A DNA stretch of 51,757 bases from Rhizophlyctis rosea. Lineage: Eukaryota; Chytridiomycota; Chytridiomycetes; Rhizophlyctidales; Rhizophlyctidaceae. Below the pieces are notes generated by a model, which searched no databases, was not told the DNA's origin, and saw only the letters and a list, made by a program, of their open reading frames with translations. The stretch lies in NCBI GenBank assembly GCA_027596075.1, contig JADGJC010000290.1, positions 1-51,757 on the forward strand, written 5' to 3'. Shown one piece after another: positions 1 through 11,241 of the stretch; the stretch's first letter is position 1; every line of letters starts with the position of its first letter. A program made the position numbers and the translations under genes.

Positions 1-800
1 GGAAAAGCATAGCAGGGCGCCCGTTGGCTTTTCATGCCCGTTGAGCGCTCATTGGGCATATGGTTGATTTTGGGATGCCGAACAACGATGGGCTGGAATG
101 CCAAGCTCAGTCAGCCTATTGATTCGGCTCGTACGGTCCACTGAAAAAGAAAGCACGCTCAAAGTACATGGCACTACGGCAATACTGACCTGCCGCACTG
201 GCCTCTCCTTACGTCTCCTTCCAGTGGCAAGTTTCAAGTTGCCAACGCTGCCGATCCTTGAGTGACATATTCTTCACTGGTGTATTTGTGCATCCCCGAG
301 TTCAATGTAATGTGTTCGCAGAAGCCTTTTCATGGCGACGTTCATTATTGGCAACCCGAAATTGCCAGAGTGTCCTCATTCACGTGCGAGGGATTTCTTC
401 TGTGCCCATATCCCTGGCTGCAGTTAGAGAGGCATTTGCGTTCCATAAGCTTATCTCTCTCACAATTACACAAGACCAAAAATAAGTGATGAAGTTGAAA
501 AAGAAGTCGTTTCCTCTTCAGGTTATGAAACCAAAGCCAACATGGGGTTGTTTGATGGGGCGAAGTCACGCGGGAGCTATCTCAGGTTCGGTAATGTTCG
601 CCATAATCATGGTATGTGACCAATGTTACCAATCTCCTTACGTTCCTAGCTACGCATCGAGCGTGACATGGAAGCAAAATGCAGTAAATGCCACAATGCA
701 TCCATGCACAATGCCCCCTTAAGGAATCTCGCAAACATCACTGAGTCGGTCTAGGTGATTCATGGGCCGAGCGACGAAAGCTTTTGTTTTCGTATAGCGC
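1..800. other. Intergenic, upstream of the TIR/TPR gene
   Basis: No open frame here looks coding: the frames are short and lack recognisable motifs. It must hold the 5' UTR and promoter of the gene starting at 801, but I see no clear TATA element. Confidence 0.5.
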
Positions 801-3140
801 ATGTCAGAAGTCGAAGTCGATATGATTGGGTCAGCAGGACTAGATGTAGCGGGCTCCGGCGACAGCTCAAGTTCCGTCGCGCCCAAGAAGACCATAACCG
901 CCACAACTACCGAGGAAGTTTGCGGTTCTGATGGCGACAATATCGCGGCAACAACGCAGGAACCCGCAGAACTGGTCAGGGCTCCATCCATAGCCGAGAG
1001 CCAAGGAAAGGTTTCTGATGAGTTCTGGTATAACCTCACAAAAGCCGTAGAGGCTAGAATGGCTGGGGCGAAGACCAGGACTATCAGCGCCAGGGTGGGC
1101 ACACCGGCAGATGGGGCGGGAGACGGATCAACTCAGACCCAATCGCCAAATCGTTACTCCTACCCTCTGCTCGGAGTCCGACCATCCTTCATCCACATCT
1201 TCATCCAACAATGCGGTGGGCGAAGCCAGTTCGAAAACCTCACCACCGCTGAAGTCTGCGAGCGATTCATTAAACCCCACACCGCACTCACCAAATCCTT
1301 CTGCGACCACCTCCTGGACCATGACAACCCTGCCGTCGGACCCGCAACCTTCTTGCTTAGTCACACCTGGCAATACAAGTTCCTCGATATCGCCGATGCA
1401 GCCTCAAAGTTCTTCACAGACCGTGACCGCGCCAACAAGAACCAATTACCCTATGAATGGGGCAAATCCTATAATCAAAACCGCGTCCACCCTTACGTCT
1501 GGATCGACCTCTTCTCCCTACCCCAACATTTTCGCCAAACGATCGAGCCAGAATGGTTGAAAACCACGTTCACCAATGCCATCTCCAGCATGGGAAACGT
1601 CGTCATGGTCCTGTACCCCTGGGACCGACCCATTACCCTTACGCGGGCCTGGTGTGTATTTGAGCTCTACGCATGCATCAAATCCAACTCTCAGTTCCAC
1701 ATCACGTTGCCACCGTCCCAAACCGAATCGATGAAAGCTTTGATTGAGGACAACCCACAATCCATATACCAGACCATCGCGGCCATGAAATCAGAAGACA
1801 GCGACGCCACCGTATCCGCAGACCTCGACGCCATCCAAACCGCCATCCGGCAAACTGTCGGATTCGCCGCCTTGAACACAACCATCCTAGACATCTTCTT
1901 CAACTGGCTAATCGAATACGTCAAGACCTTGCCCATGTACACCGCCTACTACAAAGACCCCATTCGGCACATGCGCTGGCGATCCGCCCTCGTCGACCTC
2001 TGCCTCCACCACGGCAACGAGGATGAGGCCAGAACATTCACTATGTACTGCCTCCAAAGCATGGATTACGACCGCCCGGCGGGCCAGGCTGGCAAAGTCC
2101 TCAATAAACCAGAGTCCGACCTCGACCGTAAACTGAGCTTCCATCCAGTCCCGCAACGCTACGAACTGGGCTCTCCCTTTCGTAAGTACGTGTACACGGA
2201 CGAACAATGGGCGGATCTGATGGCGCGGGATGAGCGGAAGTGGGGATCTTTACGGAAGCAGCAGGAGAAGGACCGTCTGCAATGGGTGGAAGAATGTAGA
2301 CGTGTCCATGGGAAGGACCATCCGGATGTGCTTGCCACTGCTTTGTATGTAGCCACAAAATTGCAAACGGATGTAGAAGTAGAGGAAGGGATGTTGTTGG
2401 ACATTCTCACTCGGCAGAGACGGTCGCACGGGATGGATAACCCTTGGGCTATCAGGGCGCTTGCTGATGTTGGGGATCACTATTACCGGCGGAAAATGTA
2501 TAGGGAGGCGATGCGGATATACACGGAGTGTGTTGAAAGGAAGGTGTGGAATAAGGAGAAAGGGGGTGATAAGGCAGATGTGGGGGAGCGTCAAAGCGTT
2601 GAAACGAGGGGTGCTGAAGGTGCTGTGCAAGTTGAGGGAGGTCAATCGGAGGCGACAACGACTGGTGCGAACACCCTATCTCCACTCACACTGACAGAGG
2701 ATCAAGGAATGGATGATTCCGCTGTTGTTAGCGAGGTAGTGAAAGCACCGCTGGAAATGCGACGTGCCCATGACCACGGTCAGGAGGAAGACGAGAAGAT
2801 CGTTATATCGTCGCAGGAGGTTGTGCGTTTCACAGCTATGTCCAACGAAGAGGGAAGGGAAGTAGAGGAATCATTGGAAGAGCAAGTCGGCGACACCGCT
2901 CCAGTGGCCTGCGCATCTTCGCTTAACAAAGACGAGACGAAGATGGCGCAGAGGGAAGCGCATATTCATGTCGCCGCAAACTCCTCCACAAACGAACCAC
3001 ATCATTCACCATCTGAACCACACATGGAGGACCCAATGCAAGCGTCCGCTGCTGCAGGGCTCGTTGTTCCGCATTCAGAAGGGAGAAAAAGTATAGAACA
3101 TCCGAAAGGAAAGAAGAAGAGTAAATGTGCATTGATGTAA
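801..3140 (+). CDS. TIR-like and TPR protein with polybasic CaaX tail
   Basis: Intronless 779-residue frame. Residues about 180-380 look like a TIR-type fold: FLLSHTWQYKF (from about 184), YVWIDLFSLPQ, then VVMVLYPWDRP and AWCVFELY. The last matches the TIR 'WC..EL' box, and E288 is where plant TIR domains carry their NAD-cleaving glutamate (family knowledge; activity here is inference). Residues about 490-590 carry TPR units of kinesin-light-chain type (HGKDHPDVLATALYVA and HGMDNPWAIRALADVGDHY). The remaining 190 residues are acidic and low-complexity. The protein ends KGKKKSKCALM, a textbook CaaX box (C776, final Met favours farnesylation) behind a K-Ras4B-like lysine cluster, so plasma-membrane anchoring is predicted. 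No NB-ARC domain is seen. The role is unknown: innate-immune-like sensor or signalling scaffold are both possible. Confidence 0.85.
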   Translation: MSEVEVDMIGSAGLDVAGSGDSSSSVAPKKTITATTTEEVCGSDGDNIAATTQEPAELVRAPSIAESQGKVSDEFWYNLTKAVEARMAGAKTRTISARVGTPADGAGDGSTQTQSPNRYSYPLLGVRPSFIHIFIQQCGGRSQFENLTTAEVCERFIKPHTALTKSFCDHLLDHDNPAVGPATFLLSHTWQYKFLDIADAASKFFTDRDRANKNQLPYEWGKSYNQNRVHPYVWIDLFSLPQHFRQTIEPEWLKTTFTNAISSMGNVVMVLYPWDRPITLTRAWCVFELYACIKSNSQFHITLPPSQTESMKALIEDNPQSIYQTIAAMKSEDSDATVSADLDAIQTAIRQTVGFAALNTTILDIFFNWLIEYVKTLPMYTAYYKDPIRHMRWRSALVDLCLHHGNEDEARTFTMYCLQSMDYDRPAGQAGKVLNKPESDLDRKLSFHPVPQRYELGSPFRKYVYTDEQWADLMARDERKWGSLRKQQEKDRLQWVEECRRVHGKDHPDVLATALYVATKLQTDVEVEEGMLLDILTRQRRSHGMDNPWAIRALADVGDHYYRRKMYREAMRIYTECVERKVWNKEKGGDKADVGERQSVETRGAEGAVQVEGGQSEATTTGANTLSPLTLTEDQGMDDSAVVSEVVKAPLEMRRAHDHGQEEDEKIVISSQEVVRFTAMSNEEGREVEESLEEQVGDTAPVACASSLNKDETKMAQREAHIHVAANSSTNEPHHSPSEPHMEDPMQASAAAGLVVPHSEGRKSIEHPKGKKKSKCALM

Positions 3141-4322
3141 AATAATATACACCAGTTAATCTTTTAATTGCTTGGGAAACTATCCACCACCTTAAGCTAC
3201 CGTCGAATGTCAAGTGCGTTTGCTCAAAGAGTCAAGGGTGCTGACCGACAGCCAGCAGTGTTGCACGAATGCTCAAACGAAATGGTGATTAACAATGATT
3301 CCAGTTTGTGGCATGATGGAAGCAGAGACGGTCGAGCACAAAAAAGTAGCCACTGAGTGTATGAGCTAACACATTTCAGCTGTCCGATGCTCTCCGTTCA
3401 GTAACGATGCGCTCCAACCTTTTCTCATGTTGATGGCAACGAATTGATTAATTGCCACCGTACAAAGTGATGCATCCGGCATATAAAGTTGCTGTCAATC
3501 GAACAGGCTCGGCGATTGTCAATGGCATGGCGATTGTGGCATAACGATTGTCAAGTCTTCGTCAGATCAAGTGGGCCCCATTGCGCGTCGGCACGTATCT
3601 TCGTTTTGCCCTATAAAGTGCGAGAGCATCACTGTTTTCCGGGAGCTTTGCTGGAGGATAAGCAACATGGCTCTAACATGGCGAGCAGATTTTCAATGGT
3701 CTTGCTCAATGTGTACTATCAGTCGGAGTACCTAGTGGAGATCTTTTCATCACTGGACAAAAATATTACCATTGATATTTCGCACAGCAACAAAGCGATG
3801 CGCCGGAGAGCACCAACATGCATGTTTGAAGTTCCAGTTGAAGTACATATTGAGTTGCAGCAGAAAGCAAGAGGTGCCTGTGGTGCAAGGAAGTGACTGA
3901 TATTCAACATCTTTGGGGTACTTCACCCTGCTGCCAAGTCTGCCATTCTGCAAAGATGATGAAGTGGGAACTGAAAGAAAGCCTGGCACGTCGAAGCAAA
4001 GGCATCTCAGGTATGCCTTTTACGCGCAAATGATGACTCCGCCGCTGGGTCCCACGCCCTCGACATCGCAAAAAAAGAACAATGCCTAGTCAGAATGTTC
4101 ATGTCTGTTTGCCAAAGCTTACAACTTTACATCAGCTCTTACTCACAATTCGCGTTCTGCAGATTAATGTCACACAGCTCATTGGAACAGACTCCAAACT
4201 CCCAGCCGGAATGGGACCTCAGAGTTATGCAAACCCGCTTTCAAAATTCGATCTTTTGATACTATTAAAAACATCCCTTCTCAAACCCACATTTATGCTC
4301 ACCCTGCTCCATCACTTTCTCA
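3141..4322. other. Intergenic between TIR/TPR gene and the next minus-strand gene
   Basis: Short, unconvincing frames only (longest 135 codons at 3489-3896, no motif or codon regularity). It should hold the 3' ends of both flanking convergent genes. Nothing else is recognised. Confidence 0.45.
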
Positions 4323-5455
4323 TCATTTATTGATCCTCCCTTCGTCCTCCTCCTCCTCATCCCGCTCCTCCCCCTCCTCCTCGCAAAAACACTCATGCCC
4401 AAACATCCCCGGCGCCTTCAAAGTCCTATAATACTCCACCACACCAAAAGTCTCCAAAATCCCCACTTCCAGCGGCTGGTCTTCCTGCACCTGCCCAACT
4501 TTCTCAACCAGCTTCAAAAGCCACCTATCCCTCGCCCTTCGACGACGCACAAACTTTCTACCCACAATCGACGCGTACTTGTCCCACCCGGGAAGTGATG
4601 AGGCATTGCAACAATCATCCTTTTCGCCCTCCATGGATCATAGACATATATGCCAGACATTCCGGGCCACTCTTCCGACTCACAATGTTCCAAAAAAGGC
4701 CTCCCATCCTTCGTCACAGACAACGGAAATTCGCCCTTCCCAGCTGGATCAGTCCGGTCCACCTCCTCAAGCGTTGCTAGATTATGAACCGAGACGTACA
4801 ACGCCTCAGCGCTATGGGCAAGAAATGGGTTCTAGTCATCAGGTATTGGGCATGCTCCTCCCGCTCTCGGCCAGATTTCTTGACTAACAGACTAGGAACG
4901 CGAAAGAGGACTTTGTTGTCCCGTATACGCATGAGAATGATTCCGGAGATTGTTTTGGGCGTTACGCAAGAGGGGCTTTTGATGCTATCGTATATGAGCA
5001 TGGTCTCGTTGAAGCTGAAGGCTCCCGAGCATACGAAGAGGCATTTCACGAGTGTGTTGGTTGATCCAGTGGTGATACAAGGCGTATTATGTTCATGGGG
5101 TAGTCCGCTGGGATTTAAGGGAATGTACGAGCGTAGACGATCGGAGTTGCTGGGGACGACTTCGAAAATGTCCGTCTGACTAACGTCTTCGTGGAAGATG
5201 GCACGGCACATATAGTACGAACAATTTTCACCGCAACAAAGGCAAACCCTGAGGGAAGGGGCATTTTGGTGGTTGGATCGGTGTCGGAGAATATGGTATA
5301 GTTGACAGGTTCTCTATGAATGTTGTCCCAGCTGCTCTTCCATACAGATGGCTGAAGGACACCAAGCCGGCCGTGGCACACTTGCTCACACAGGAATAAG
5401 GTCGCGAGAGGTAGTGAGAGGAAAAGGTAATTCGAAGATGATGGCAGATTGTCAT
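4323..5455 (-). CDS. Unrecognised spliced protein, model uncertain
   Basis: Coding-looking segments in successive frames join through plausible introns: 5176-5231 (56 nt, GTGAAA...CAG, phase 0) and 4812-4888 (77 nt, GTTAGT...TAG, phase 2). The exon between them (4889-5175) fits both phases exactly. A further intron near the start (GTGAGC donor just inside 5400) would link an ATG at 5453-5455 to the frame reading WDNIHREPVNYTIFSDTDP. Near 4600 the frame changes again, from ...KRMIVAMPHHFPG to WDKYASIVGRKF, without a good intron. Either an intron is missed, or there is a one-base indel (real or assembly), or the protein stops at 4514. No family recognised; the alternative N-terminal frame has a hydrophobic stretch near 5420, so secretion is possible but unproven. 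Confidence 0.45.
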
Positions 5456-5908
5456 TGTCAAGTTGCTTTACATTTTGGAAGGGCAGCGCAATACAGTAGT
5501 TAAGTGGGTGTGGGAAAAAGAAGTCAAGGGGTTTTTGCCACCAGAGTGACCAGAGGGAGCGGGTGGAAATGAAAGGAAAGAATGGCTTTTTTTTTTATCT
5601 ATCCATTTTAAGCATGTGTGGTCTGTCCCAACTAAGGAACTGTGGCTTGGGTAATGTGTCCAGCCCCTCCGGACGCCAGCCAAACCAGCCCACAGAAAGA
5701 TGGGTTGTTGGTCAGTTGTTGGTCGCGTTCCTGTCAAAGCACTCATCTTCCCACGATCTACCCACTGGATTCCACATCGAGTAGATCACAACACTGCAGA
5801 AGCAACTACCTGCTATCAGGACCACTTACAACAGAGTACCTACCGACAGAGGGCCCGTGCTCGTCTACATACACAAAATCGACACAGACATACTTTGGCA
5901 AAAAAAAG
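5456..5908. other. Divergent promoter region between two genes
   Basis: It lies between the minus-strand gene ending upstream and the SAP/SAM gene. It includes a run of ten T at 5587-5596 and the probable 5' UTR of the SAP/SAM gene. No coding signal seen. Confidence 0.4.
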
Positions 5909-6009
5909 GTAAGCTGCCCATCAGTATTCAAGCCCCAAACGCTTTCCCCTGCAGATGTCGACCCTCATCTCAAATAACCGCAACGCAAATTGCCACCTAC
6001 AGAAACAGA

Positions 6010-8018
6010 ATGTTGGCCACCGTAGAGCAGTCAGAGGCAACCCACACAACGGTGCCAGCTTGGGACCCTTCGCAGCTGGAAAATATGAAGAAGACCGAAT
6101 TGCAAGCACTCCTCAAAGCACACGACCTGAAGGGTGCAAGCAAGACGGTGAGTATCTCAGCATATATAAATTGTGTGTATGCATGTGGTTGAATATGGCG
6201 GATTCATCATTGGGTTTGATTGGTGTGGTTAGGTGGTGGATGGATGGCTTCGTTGGTGGTTTGGTTGTGGGTGCGTTGACGGGTTGGTTTCTTGAAGGGT
6301 GGGCGGGAGGGTGGGTGGGATGCCTGGCTGGATGGGTGGTCCAGCGGAAGCAAGAATTGCGTTGAGTGGTGAACGATCGATCAGAATTGTACCAGAATGC
6401 AGTCTGATGTCGCTGTCAATGAGCAATTTCCTAACGACATCCGCATCATGCAGAAACCGGAACTTGTGCAAATCCTGACTGGTCATTGGAACTCCATGCA
6501 TGGTGTCGACGACGATGCAGCATCAACCGAGTCGCCGGCAAACGAATTGGGAGATATTGCCCAAGACGGCATCATTGAAGATTCACCTGTGGAGGCGGAG
6601 GAACAATCAGAGGTCCAAACGCAGGCCCCAAGAAGCCGGGGACGAGCCAAGCCCAAAAAGACTGCTGTCGCAGCGGATCCTGCAACGGCTGGCGAATCTG
6701 ATGCTCAGCAGCCTATGGACATGGACGGATCGACACAACAGAACGAAAACGACGGCACAACAACCACCAATTCTGAATCTCAGCCCTCTGCAAAACCGGA
6801 ACCTGCTCGTCAAGAGGAGGATCAACCGAAAGCGGCGCTCGCCAAGCGCAAGTCCATTTACGGGTTGGGTGAGCATAGTCTTCATATCCTTGTACTCTCA
6901 TGTTTGCTAATCAGAATTGCGTTTTCAGAGATTCCTGTCTCAAAATTCCTCGCCAGACACAAGCTGCCTCCGCATTTGGAAGCCACGTTCAAGCGCGAAG
7001 AGTTACTTGACTGGAAGCTCCTCCGCCTCATGACAGTGGCGGATTTCAAGGCTATCGGAGTCCCAGCTGGGACAGCACTTCGGTTCATCTTGGCGGTGAA
7101 AGGTATGTCAAGATGTAAGAGCATGTATCTCCCACACCTTTAATCTAACTTGGATCATGCTAGAGGAATTCCCAGAGACTGTAACGTCAGACGACGCTTC
7201 ATCCATCAACATCTCCATCCCAGTCGACCATGTCAAGTCGCTGATGGACGAGCTTGAAGGAAAGCTTGGTACCATGTCTCTCACCGATGAAGCAACAAAA
7301 GGCAAACTACCAACCAGTCGCGCCCAAGCGAATCTGTCAAAGCCAAGAAGTCGAGGTCTCAGCATCAGCCAGGCAACAAACCCTTTGTAGGTTCCAAAGT
7401 TGATTGAGAGCGAAATATCCATAATCCATTGACGACCACTACCAAATAGGGCGGAAAGAACTACCCTCGACAAACCCGCCCACAAGCTCCGCACCGTCCG
7501 GTCAATGGCCTCCCTGGTTCCCAAAGAAGACGCCACTTCCGTCTCTCCAACGACGCCCGGTCGTCCGCCCGTCGCCCCCATCGCAAAGAAACCAATCGAG
7601 CGCAAGCCACGAGCGGCACCGTCGGCTGCTGGTGCCAATGGAGCTGGTGGACCGACGGAAAACAAAGCTGAAGGTGTGAAGAAGAATGGGCACGAGCTGA
7701 CGAAGAAGAAGAGTGTCGCCAATTTGGGCGTTGCGTTTGGGTCGAGTACTCCGGCGCCGCCTGCGAGGAAGACTACGTAAGTGTTTGCGTACTTGGAATG
7801 TTTGTGGGAGAACAAATGGCTGACATGAATGCTCCTGCAGGATCCGCAAACCTCCTTCGAAGGCGAAGCTTGCGAAGGGTATGTCCTAACATGAACTTAT
7901 ATTCTGTGACATCCTATCAAACAAATGCCCTAACTGACCCGTCTCGCTCTCAGGCGCCAATCAACCCGAGCCCTTGGTCCGAGCTGACAGTCCTAGCTCG
8001 GAGGCGGATGACGCTTGA
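6010..8018 (+). CDS. SAP-domain and SAM-like protein, seven exons
   Basis: Exons 6010-6147, 6454-6868, 6929-7102, 7164-7386, 7450-7776, 7841-7878 and 7954-8018 keep one frame and give 459 residues. A 5'-UTR intron is likely at 5909-5954 (GTAAGC...CTGCAG). Residues 23-58 form a SAP motif (LENMKKTELQALLKAHDL then KPELVQIL), a DNA/RNA-binding helix pair. Residues about 185-245 (VSKFLARHKLPP, FKREELLDWKLLRLM, FKAIGVPAGTALRFILAV) match a sterile-alpha-motif fold, usually an oligomerisation or protein-binding module. Between and after these lie acidic and then Lys/Ala/Pro-rich linkers, fitting a nuclear chromatin or RNA factor. Exon 2 could instead begin at 6403 (CAG at 6400-6402), adding 17 residues inside the SAP motif. 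I prefer 6454 because it restores SAP spacing and has a CTAAC branch site about 20 nt upstream. Confidence 0.8.
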
Positions 8019-11000
8019 AGGGGTGGGAAGAGGCTGGGGATTTGCTGACAGTATGAGTGACAAGTAGAAGGTGTTTCTTCAGACAGTCTGTACTTGTGTA
8101 GGAGTAGGCGTGTTGATAGTAGGAGGAGACAGGAGGAGACAGGAGAAAGGCGTAGTGTTGACATGTTGTAGTGTATGTAGTGAATGTAGTGAATGTAGTT
8201 GTTATCTTGCTGTCTACAGGATTCAAAGTGAATGCATCCAGGTGTGAGATATGGTAACGACCTCGCATTTCTTTTCTCATCCTTTGTATTATCATCTACA
8301 TGCCGGCATTCAGTTACACTGTGTCCCGTCAAGACGAGTCTGTATGACCCGTACTTCTCGGTTAGTTTCCTCGTGCGCTCGCACAACTTGATCATCCCCA
8401 CTCGTACTTGTATGGTGTTTACTTTTGCTTGGTGCAATAGGCGAGAACGCGGGCAAGAAGTCCCACCCCGTATACGCTCAAATGCCTGTCACCTCGCAGT
8501 CGTGAGGTTCCTGTGGATGATATCCGCCCATCCTTGGATGTCTTGGAGACACCTATCCGTTTTTTGGTAGAGCATGTGAACGTGTCGTAGCTTCTCGATG
8601 AACGATGGTGTCGGGTGTCAAACATTGATCAATGGCCTTATTGCTTACAATCGATATCGGATGTTTCCACCAATCATTTGGGGCTCCTGAATGCCGTCAA
8701 TAATGTGCAACCTGCTTAAAACGAGAAAAAGAGGTCATGAATGATGGCGAAAGCCCTTTGATGCAGCTCACGCTGCATCGAACATGAGCACATGGCCATT
8801 GACGAAACTCAAGATTATCTGCACCGAGCGTATCGGTACTTCGCAACTCATCCCATGTGTTGTTCCAGTTCATCCTCCTTATGAGTCAGCTGGGTTAGCC
8901 GGAATACAATCTGGACCAGGCATGACTATCCTCTGAACAAGCACTCGAGCACCTCTTCACAAGATGGTCCACATTCACCCAGTAAGTTTTTTTTCTATGT
9001 ATGAGAATTGATGTCAAACAACTTGTATCAGCATCTGCAGGCTATCAAGTCAAAGACATCCTGAAAGGTCGTCACTATGAACCGGCTGTTGATTCTGAAC
9101 ATTGAAAAAAACGCCGCCCAATCAACTCTTGAGAGTGCACATGTTGGGCTTTGCACAACGAGAGCACTGCCGTCAGTCAGTTCAACCTTCTGGAATGTTA
9201 CGTACATGATACCTTCCCCTGTGTGATAGATGTTCATCAAAAAGTCACAGCCTTTAGATGATTCTGGTTGACGTGAAATTCATCCCGGAGCATGTGCCGG
9301 GTCTGACGACATCATCAAATGATGATGCATTAAGGCAAAGTTAACAGACATGGTCTGATTCCCGTGCGAGAATTAGACATTCTGGGCAAGATGTCACTGA
9401 TGGACACAGGTAGCGCTGGGAGCAATTCATAACTTTCATATTTCGATTGCCTTGGTCGATACTCCTGTGCTGGCATTTGGATGTCTATCGAATCTTTTGA
9501 GCTCTGCACGAATATTGCTTTTTGCATTCAGAATGTTGTATTCCCACTTGCTGAGAATCTTCCGCTTTCGGATGTAGAATGATTCGGTACCTACCAAGCG
9601 CCTGAGTAGTCGCGGGTGACAGTCGGAATGGGCCACCCTCGCAGCCATTGGGAATGCTTTGACAGGACATCACATCCGACGACCGGGACGGAATACTGAT
9701 CAGAATGCTCTTCACTCAGGTGAGCACACCGAGGAAGTGCGTTCAGCACCTTGGCAGTTTGTGGAGCAGTCTTGGACATATGGAAGACTGAAACGTCGAG
9801 TAAATCCAGGCAAATAGTGACGTCGTTTGCTTGGGCATACCAACATTCTCTTCGCAACCCTTTCTTTTTCCTTTCGAAACTGTACCCGCTGTATGGACCA
9901 CAAAGGTGTGAGGGCTACTGACCGGCCTAGTTCCACCCCATACAGAGTCTTGAGATCAATGGCCTTGCTTTGCTTGAGAATGGACCTGACACCCGCTAGC
10001 CCGCTTGTTTGAATGTATTCTTTGAAACTTTTCGAGCTGAATTTGGCGATCCCCATCAATCTACGGTGACATTTCAACCCATTGCCGCCATCGCTTTCCG
10101 TCACATTGACCTGTATAATGATCCGGCGGGCCGAAACTTTCCATGCACAAAAAGCATCCGCACCATTGACGCATCATATGTCCGCCAGTCGGCTTTGGCG
10201 AACGAATGCTCGAAACGTCAGGCATATGTTCAACAGCCCAGTCTTCTCAAACGACCTCTCAACATGATCAGGAGCTCTAAAAAGCCCTTCAAAAAGAACA
10301 CCGGGCTTTGCAATATGCTTCATGGAGTGGTGATCAACATCGCTACAGTGCCTACCCTTTGAGCATCGCGGGTCGGATTGTTTCTTTCAAATATATGGCC
10401 TTCATGACATCCAAAGCTAGTTTCCCGGCCGAGAGCATGATTAAAATAAGCGCAAGAGTACTTCAATGCTGCAAAGCAATCCGAGTGAAGTTCAATGTTC
10501 AAGTCAACCAATATACCCAAATACCCGAAACATATGGGAACATCAAAAGACTCATGCCTGGGTTGGATGCGCAGAACGACCGATATTGCAATTCTTGGGT
10601 GGATGCAATTCCCGGCGGTTGAATCCAAAATCAGTCTATCTTGCTTTTTGGCTGACCTCGAAAGTAGGATGCGTCTCCTATTGCACATAACTTGCAGTAA
10701 TGACTGTATTGCAGACTTCCTTTTGGGTTCAAACAAGTTGTTGTGGGTGGATAGTGATGTGGAATGTTTATGGATGACATTTCTCAATGTAAGGTGTCCA
10801 CATCGCGGCGAAATAACCATGGCAAAAAATTAAGGGCCTTGCAATGTTGGAACAGTGGCGAAGCCTGTACCTGATCTCCAGCCACATCACAATCAGCTCG
10901 GTTGTGTTTCAAATGCCGCCTACAGTCGCTACAATCAGAGCCCAACGGAGTGAGGTGCTTGTCTGAGTGCACCGGTCGAAAGCAAAGCGATGCAAGAAGA

Positions 11001-11241
11001 ACATACACGCAACGGAAGCAAATCGAAAATAACACCCAGGGGTATAGGCAAAGCCGTTACAACATCTCGAAACCAAAATTCTCATATTGCCAACAAAACA
11101 TGGATACACAACACAAAAGACAAAAAATATACTCCAAAAGTTCCCAAAAAACTACCAAAAACACACAAAAAAATGAATACAAAACTGTCCCTCCCCTCCC
11201 TTCCCCTCCCCGCAACTATCTTCCGATCCCCTCCTACCGCC
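8019..11241. other. Gene-poor stretch with no supported gene
   Basis: Many short frames on both strands (longest 166 codons at 10320-10820 minus and 130 codons at 9712-10104 minus), none with a motif, splice logic or steady codon pattern. Probably decayed sequence. A small dyad CATCATC...GATGATG lies near 9310-9327. A-rich sequence at 11100-11180 lies just past the stop codon of the next minus-strand gene. Confidence 0.4.

Noticed and set aside
7108..7815. 235-codon minus-strand frame
   Set aside because: Antisense to four consecutive exons of the SAP/SAM gene, whose splice phases all agree.
10320..10820. 166-codon minus-strand frame
   Set aside because: No recognisable motif, no splice context, surrounded by stop-rich sequence; length is within chance for such a window.
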